38,982 nucleotides of DNA from Deltaproteobacteria bacterium (lineage in GTDB: Bacteria > Myxococcota_A > Polyangia > HGW-17 > SLPX01). Made by a program: the position numbers and the translations under genes. The notes under the pieces are model-generated. The model saw only the letters and a list, made by a program, of their open reading frames with translations. It was not told where the DNA came from and did not search any database. How positions within the stretch are numbered: the stretch's first letter is position 1; each line of letters opens with the position of its first letter. Of this stretch, positions 36,005-38,982 are shown one piece after another. Location: NCBI GenBank assembly GCA_021162935.1, contig JAGGXR010000075.1:1-38982 (forward strand). The letters are read 5' to 3'.

Positions 36005-36969
36005 AACGCCCCCTTTTGGCCACCGTCCGCACCCCAATCGACCACGTCCGCCTGCCACTCGCCCGATTGGGGCCGACGAGACCGCCCCAATTCCATAGTC
36101 ATACCTTCACAAGCAGCCTCGACACTCACACCATCCGCCAGGTCCCTCGCCATGGCCAACTTCTCATCCACCACGGCATCCGAATGTTCCGGGGCATGGT
36201 GAAACAAAACCAACGTGCCCACATCAGCCAGATGAGCCATCTCCAAAGCATCTTCGAACGTGGAGTGACCCCAATGGTACCGGCCCACGATCTCGTGCTC
36301 CAAAAAATGGCTGTCGTGCACCAACACGTTGCTGCCCCTCGCGCAATGGGCGAGCCGACTCTTGAACTCTTTACTGAATCCGTCGTCCGGATCCGGCCCA
36401 CCCATCCCATCTCCCAAGCGAGCCTTCGTCACTCGGGCGGTATCGGTGAAAACCGTTGCCACGGCGCCGTCCGCCTCGATCCGGTATCCCACCGTAATGC
36501 CAGGATGGTTGAGTTGGACCGTCTCCACCTTGAAACCTCCAAGCGCCAGGTGTTGGCCCGGACGAAAGGTCAGATACTCCAAATCAGCGCTAAGGTCCTC
36601 GAAAGGAACCGGAAAGTGCATATCCTCGTGCTGGCCCGACAGGATCTCACGAATATGGGCATTGGTTTGGCCCGCAGAAACCACCACGAACCGATTTCCA
36701 GGACGATAGAAGGGGGCAAAAAACGGATACCCCAAAATATGGTCCCAATGCGTGTGTCCGACCAGAATATACGCCCGCCCCTGGCCGGACCCGAATTGCC
36801 GTGTCATCATCTCGTCGCCCAACAACCGAATCCCGGATCCGCCGTCCAGAATCAGGTCGTCTCCAGACGCCGTCTGAAAATGGATGCAGGTGGAGTTCCC
36901 CCCGTATCGAAGTTGGTCCCGTCGAGACAAAGGGTACGAACCCCTGGCCCCAAAGATGGTCATTTTCAT
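36001..36969 (-). CDS. MBL-fold metallo-hydrolase (first of a tandem pair)
   Basis: 322 residues. Motifs FGARGSYP, YGGNST, HTHWDH (HxHxDH), FTDTARV, VHDSHFLEHE and FHHAPEHSD parallel those of the next gene, so the two are probably paralogues from an old duplication. The C-terminus carries about 20 extra residues. The start at 36969 gives the motif-bearing N-terminus MKMTIFGARGS with GGTGA upstream; a GTG five codons earlier is the alternative. It is the first gene of a four-gene unit (MBL, MBL, CAP-ED/AckA/PduL, DUF4911-like) with overlaps or short gaps throughout. The substrate is unknown. Confidence 0.9.
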   Translation of the reverse strand: MKMTIFGARGSYPLSRRDQLRYGGNSTCIHFQTASGDDLILDGGSGIRLLGDEMMTRQFGSGQGRAYILVGHTHWDHILGYPFFAPFYRPGNRFVVVSAGQTNAHIREILSGQHEDMHFPVPFEDLSADLEYLTFRPGQHLALGGFKVETVQLNHPGITVGYRIEADGAVATVFTDTARVTKARLGDGMGGPDPDDGFSKEFKSRLAHCARGSNVLVHDSHFLEHEIVGRYHWGHSTFEDALEMAHLADVGTLVLFHHAPEHSDAVVDEKLAMARDLADGVSVEAACEGMTMELGRSRRPQSGEWQADVVDWGADGGQKGAL

Positions 36970-37283
36970 CGCTTCACCACGCACGCGCCCAGGCCCTCAC
37001 CCCGAAGTCAACCCCAGTCGACCGATTCACACCCAAACTATTCGCCTCGAACATCAGGGACCCAATCTTTGTGAAAACTCCTCAATCGACCCGGTGATGC
37101 TGCCACAAAGCCGGGTTGTCCGTCAACGCACGTTTCTACTCCAATCGATTGGTCGAGTGAACTGGACGGCCTATCCACCCGGCGCCCCAGCAGCGATAGG
37201 ATCAGACATGGAGGAACACACACATCTATACCCTGACATGGCGACCAATCTCCCCCTTCATCCCGATGAAATTCACCCCTCGG
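36970..37283. other. Intergenic region between engB and the MBL operon (314 bp)
   Basis: Must hold the promoter of the minus-strand MBL operon. A perfect 12-bp palindrome CCAATCGATTGG is at 37141-37152, about 170 bases before the first gene. TTGACG and TTGACT on the minus strand lack a good -10. Short frames here look like chance, and no terminator after engB is clear. Confidence 0.45.
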
Positions 37284-37892
37284 TCACTTGGGGCCACAGA
37301 GCCGAAGAATCCGACGCCACACCTCATCCACACCGAATCCCGTCTTGGCACTGAACGCCACGGCCCGACTCGCCGGAATGCCAAGGGCCCGCGCCGCCTG
37401 CCACACGGCTGGTTTGACCTTGCTCTTGGCCAGTTTGTCCGACTTGGTGCAGACCGCGATCCAATCGATGGATCGCTCGTCGAGCCATTCGACGAGGCCC
37501 AATTCTTCATCTTCGGGGCCACGCCTCACATCGCACAACAGGACCACGGCCTTGAGATTGGCGCGATCCTCCAAGTACGAACGCACCAACGGCCCCCACT
37601 GAGCCCGCATCTTGAGGGGAACCGACGCATACCCATATCCGGGCAGGTCCACGAACGCCACGGAGGGGCGATCCACTAGGTCCAGTTCGAACACGTTGAT
37701 CTCACGCGTCCGACCAGGCGTCTTGCTCACCCGGACGGAACACTTTCCACCAGTCAACGCTTTCAACGCGGACGACTTGCCAACGTTCGACCGACCAGCA
37801 AAGGCCACTTCGGACAGATCCCAAACCGGAAACGCCTTGGCGCCCGATGCCCCCACCACGAATTGAGCCTTGCGTACTTGAACGAGTGCCAT
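37284..37892 (-). CDS. engB: Ribosome-biogenesis GTPase EngB (YsxC/YihA)
   Basis: 202 residues. The G1 loop GRSNVGKSS is at 33-41, G2 is in the TPGRT region, G3 is DLPGYG, G4 is TKSD and G5 is SAKTG, the EngB set. It assists late assembly of the large ribosomal subunit and is usually essential. Start: ATG at 37892 behind GGTGG; a GTG three codons upstream is nearly at the stop of the lexA-like gene, 12 bases away. The two genes are therefore likely co-transcribed, an unusual pairing. Confidence 0.95.
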   Translation of the reverse strand: MALVQVRKAQFVVGASGAKAFPVWDLSEVAFAGRSNVGKSSALKALTGGKCSVRVSKTPGRTREINVFELDLVDRPSVAFVDLPGYGYASVPLKMRAQWGPLVRSYLEDRANLKAVVLLCDVRRGPEDEELGLVEWLDERSIDWIAVCTKSDKLAKSKVKPAVWQAARALGIPASRAVAFSAKTGFGVDEVWRRILRLCGPK

Positions 37893-37904
37893 GGAAACCA
37901 CCGA

Positions 37905-38576
37905 CTAAAGACGACGATACAGACCCTGAACCACCCCGACCATGTTCGCCTCGTACCCGGTGGTTGTGCGCCTGCTGTTTTTACCCGACTCGCCGCCTTG
38001 AAACCCTCTCATTTCCGTTGGATGGGACGCAGAAATTGCCGGTTCTACCGCACGAACCTGCTTTTCGGCTCGTCCCGCCACCACGCCGCCTTTCTGTCTC
38101 CTGCGCAGGACCATGCGGCCACCTTCGACGAGCACCATCGTTTCCCCGACCGAGGGCACCCCGCCTCGTCTGACCACCAAATAGTCACCAGGAGCCACGC
38201 CCTCGCAAAGGACAGCCCCGCCGCTCACCCTCACGACGAACAGATCCGCCGAAGGTCCCACGATGAGCCGATCGAGGCTCACCGTCTGAGACGCCCGATG
38301 GGGTGCTTCGAGGTCCTCGTGAGACTGGCTGTGCACCATGGGCACCGTCACGGCCCGGCCGATGGTGGACACGGGCCGAAGGCTTCTGGACTTGCCCCCG
38401 TCCCGCACCAGATATCCCTTCCTCTCCAGTGCCTTGAGATGCAAAAAAACCCCATTTGGAGAGCGTATCCCAAGTTCATCCCCAATCTCACGCAACGTGG
38501 GTGGATACCCCTGTTCCTGAATGCAGTTCGTCACGAAATCAAGCACCTGTCGCTGCCGGTCCGTCAGATCGCGCAT
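37905..38576 (-). CDS. lexA: LexA-like repressor with both catalytic peptidase residues replaced
   Basis: 223 residues. Residues 1-70 are a convincing LexA winged helix (LTDRQRQVLDFV, GYPPTLREIGDELGIRSPNG, HLKALERKGYL). The C-terminal half aligns without gaps to the E. coli LexA peptidase domain from FVVRVSG onward. There Ser119 is Ala121 and Lys156 is Arg158, and no AlaGly cleavage bond precedes the domain. A LexA unable to cut itself could still repress DNA, but not be released by RecA in the usual way. The ATG at 38576 has AGGG upstream. Whether its targets are SOS genes is unknown; the symbol reflects family only. Confidence 0.85.
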   Translation of the reverse strand: MRDLTDRQRQVLDFVTNCIQEQGYPPTLREIGDELGIRSPNGVFLHLKALERKGYLVRDGGKSRSLRPVSTIGRAVTVPMVHSQSHEDLEAPHRASQTVSLDRLIVGPSADLFVVRVSGGAVLCEGVAPGDYLVVRRGGVPSVGETMVLVEGGRMVLRRRQKGGVVAGRAEKQVRAVEPAISASHPTEMRGFQGGESGKNSRRTTTGYEANMVGVVQGLYRRL

Positions 38577-38591
38577 GAGCCCTACCGTCCG

Positions 38592-38615
38592 TTGAATATC
38601 AGATACGCTTTGAAT
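38592..38615. promoter_or_regulatory. Two TTGAAT direct repeats in the lexA-like leader (possible operator)
   Basis: TTGAAT at 38592-38597 and 38610-38615 on the plus strand, 18 bases apart, in an AT-rich stretch just before the start codon, with GAATCATTC (9-bp palindrome, minus strand) overlapping. Suggestive only. Confidence 0.25.
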
Positions 38616-38621
38616 GATTCG

Positions 38622-38651
38622 ATATGAGCACAGACTTCGACCATGCGTCAA
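38622..38651 (-). promoter_or_regulatory. Candidate promoter of the lexA-like/engB operon
   Basis: On the minus strand TTGACG (38651-38646), then an 18-base spacer and TCATAT (38627-38622), about 45 bases before the start at 38576. The -35 is good, the -10 poor. Confidence 0.3.
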
Positions 38652-38779
38652 GTTCCTTGGCTTCCTTCCTTGGCGAAAAAGCGGCACCGAAAGACCAAAC
38701 GAAAAAAGGGCAGGACCGAACCGGGACGCAACCCCATGGACATCACAACGGATGCCCAAGAAACCGTCCATTGGCGGCA

Positions 38780-38808
38780 TTGTATTTTTTCGATTGCACA
38801 TACATAAC
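38780..38808 (+). promoter_or_regulatory. Candidate promoter of the right-edge lipoprotein gene
   Basis: TTGTAT (38780-38785) and CATAAC (38803-38808) with 17 bases between, in an AT-rich part of the 313-base divergent region between the lexA-like gene and the lipoprotein. Modest match to consensus. Confidence 0.3.
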
Positions 38809-38889
38809 TAGGGAGAGAGTCATCGAGGTTTTTTGGGGATGGCATAGAAAAAGGAAAAACTCACGCACAAAGGAAAGGCGAGGTCAGTG

Positions 38890-38982
38890 ATGCAGGAATC
38901 AAAAGTGTTTGTGGTCGTGACCCTGTTGGTTTCGGGGTGGCTGGTCGGCTGCGAGGGAGAGGGCTCGTCGCAGGAGGAGAAC
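38890..38982 (+). CDS. Lipoprotein, N-terminal fragment (runs off the right edge)
   Basis: 31 codons are visible: a short polar start, the hydrophobic stretch KVFVVVTLLVSGWLVG and the lipobox LVGC with Cys21, followed by a Glu/Gly/Ser linker. GAGG lies about seven bases before the ATG. This is a clear lipoprotein signal; the mature protein is outside the window, so function cannot be judged. Confidence 0.75.
   Translation, partial: MQESKVFVVVTLLVSGWLVGCEGEGSSQEEN

Noticed and set aside
36016-37074. Plus-strand frame of 352 codons
   Set aside because: Antisense to the first MBL gene, no ribosome site or family.
37038-37223. 61-codon minus-strand frame between engB and the MBL operon
   Set aside because: No ribosome site, no family, ordinary intergenic composition.

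Overview
The window reads as chromosomal DNA of a GC-rich, Gram-negative, deltaproteobacterium-like (Myxococcota or related) bacterium. The signs are two eukaryotic-type Ser/Thr kinases, a lipoprotein built from Myxococcus-type cysteine-rich repeats, several signal-peptide and outer-membrane proteins, and a PurL of the long PurS-fused form with a separate PurQ. The NAD-linked pyrimidine enzymes PyrK/PyrD, a bacterial-microcompartment shell protein and an acetate kinase/PduL enzyme suggest fermentative or facultatively anaerobic metabolism. This placement is inference. I see no rRNA, tRNA, CRISPR array, insertion sequence or phage gene.

Layout. 1-4300 (minus): a tight operon Ser/Thr kinase - pyrK - pyrD - membrane-anchored M20 peptidase (cut by the window edge), with a candidate promoter that contains a 14-bp palindrome. 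4400-7700 (minus): a putative outer-membrane protein and a second Ser/Thr kinase. 8157-9362 (plus): a TerB-like protein and a small helical protein. 9400-12644 (minus): an Omp85-like barrel coupled by a 4-base overlap to a putative lipoprotein. 12847-16722 (plus): purL-purQ. 16917-19253 (minus): the cysteine-rich repeat lipoprotein. 19692-22135 (plus): an isolated BMC-H shell protein, an exported hypothetical and queC. 22237-25396 (minus): groEL with its terminator and no groES beside it, then a PEGA-domain protein. 25650-29952 (plus): PfkB-family kinase, a membrane TPR-like protein, a protein with two possible TolR-like segments, a 28-codon ORF and a small lipoprotein. 30062-36969 (minus): a membrane zincin-TPR fusion and a four-gene unit (two MBL-fold hydrolases, a CAP-ED/AckA/PduL fusion, a DUF4911-like protein). 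37284-38576 (minus): lexA-like gene and engB. 38890-end (plus): start of a lipoprotein gene.

The most unusual item is the 771-residue protein at 32801-35116. It joins a cyclic-nucleotide-binding-type (CAP-ED) domain, a complete acetate kinase and a complete PduL-type phosphotransacylase, so one chain could convert acyl-CoA to acyl phosphate and then to carboxylate plus ATP, possibly under control of a small ligand. Its sensor lacks the canonical phosphate-binding arginine, and it lies directly after two tandem MBL-fold hydrolases that might act on a phosphorylated ligand (speculative). Other notable items are a LexA-like repressor whose catalytic Ser and Lys are both replaced, a BMC-H shell gene with no other microcompartment gene nearby and altered pore and edge residues, and a Ser/Thr kinase placed in a pyrimidine operon.
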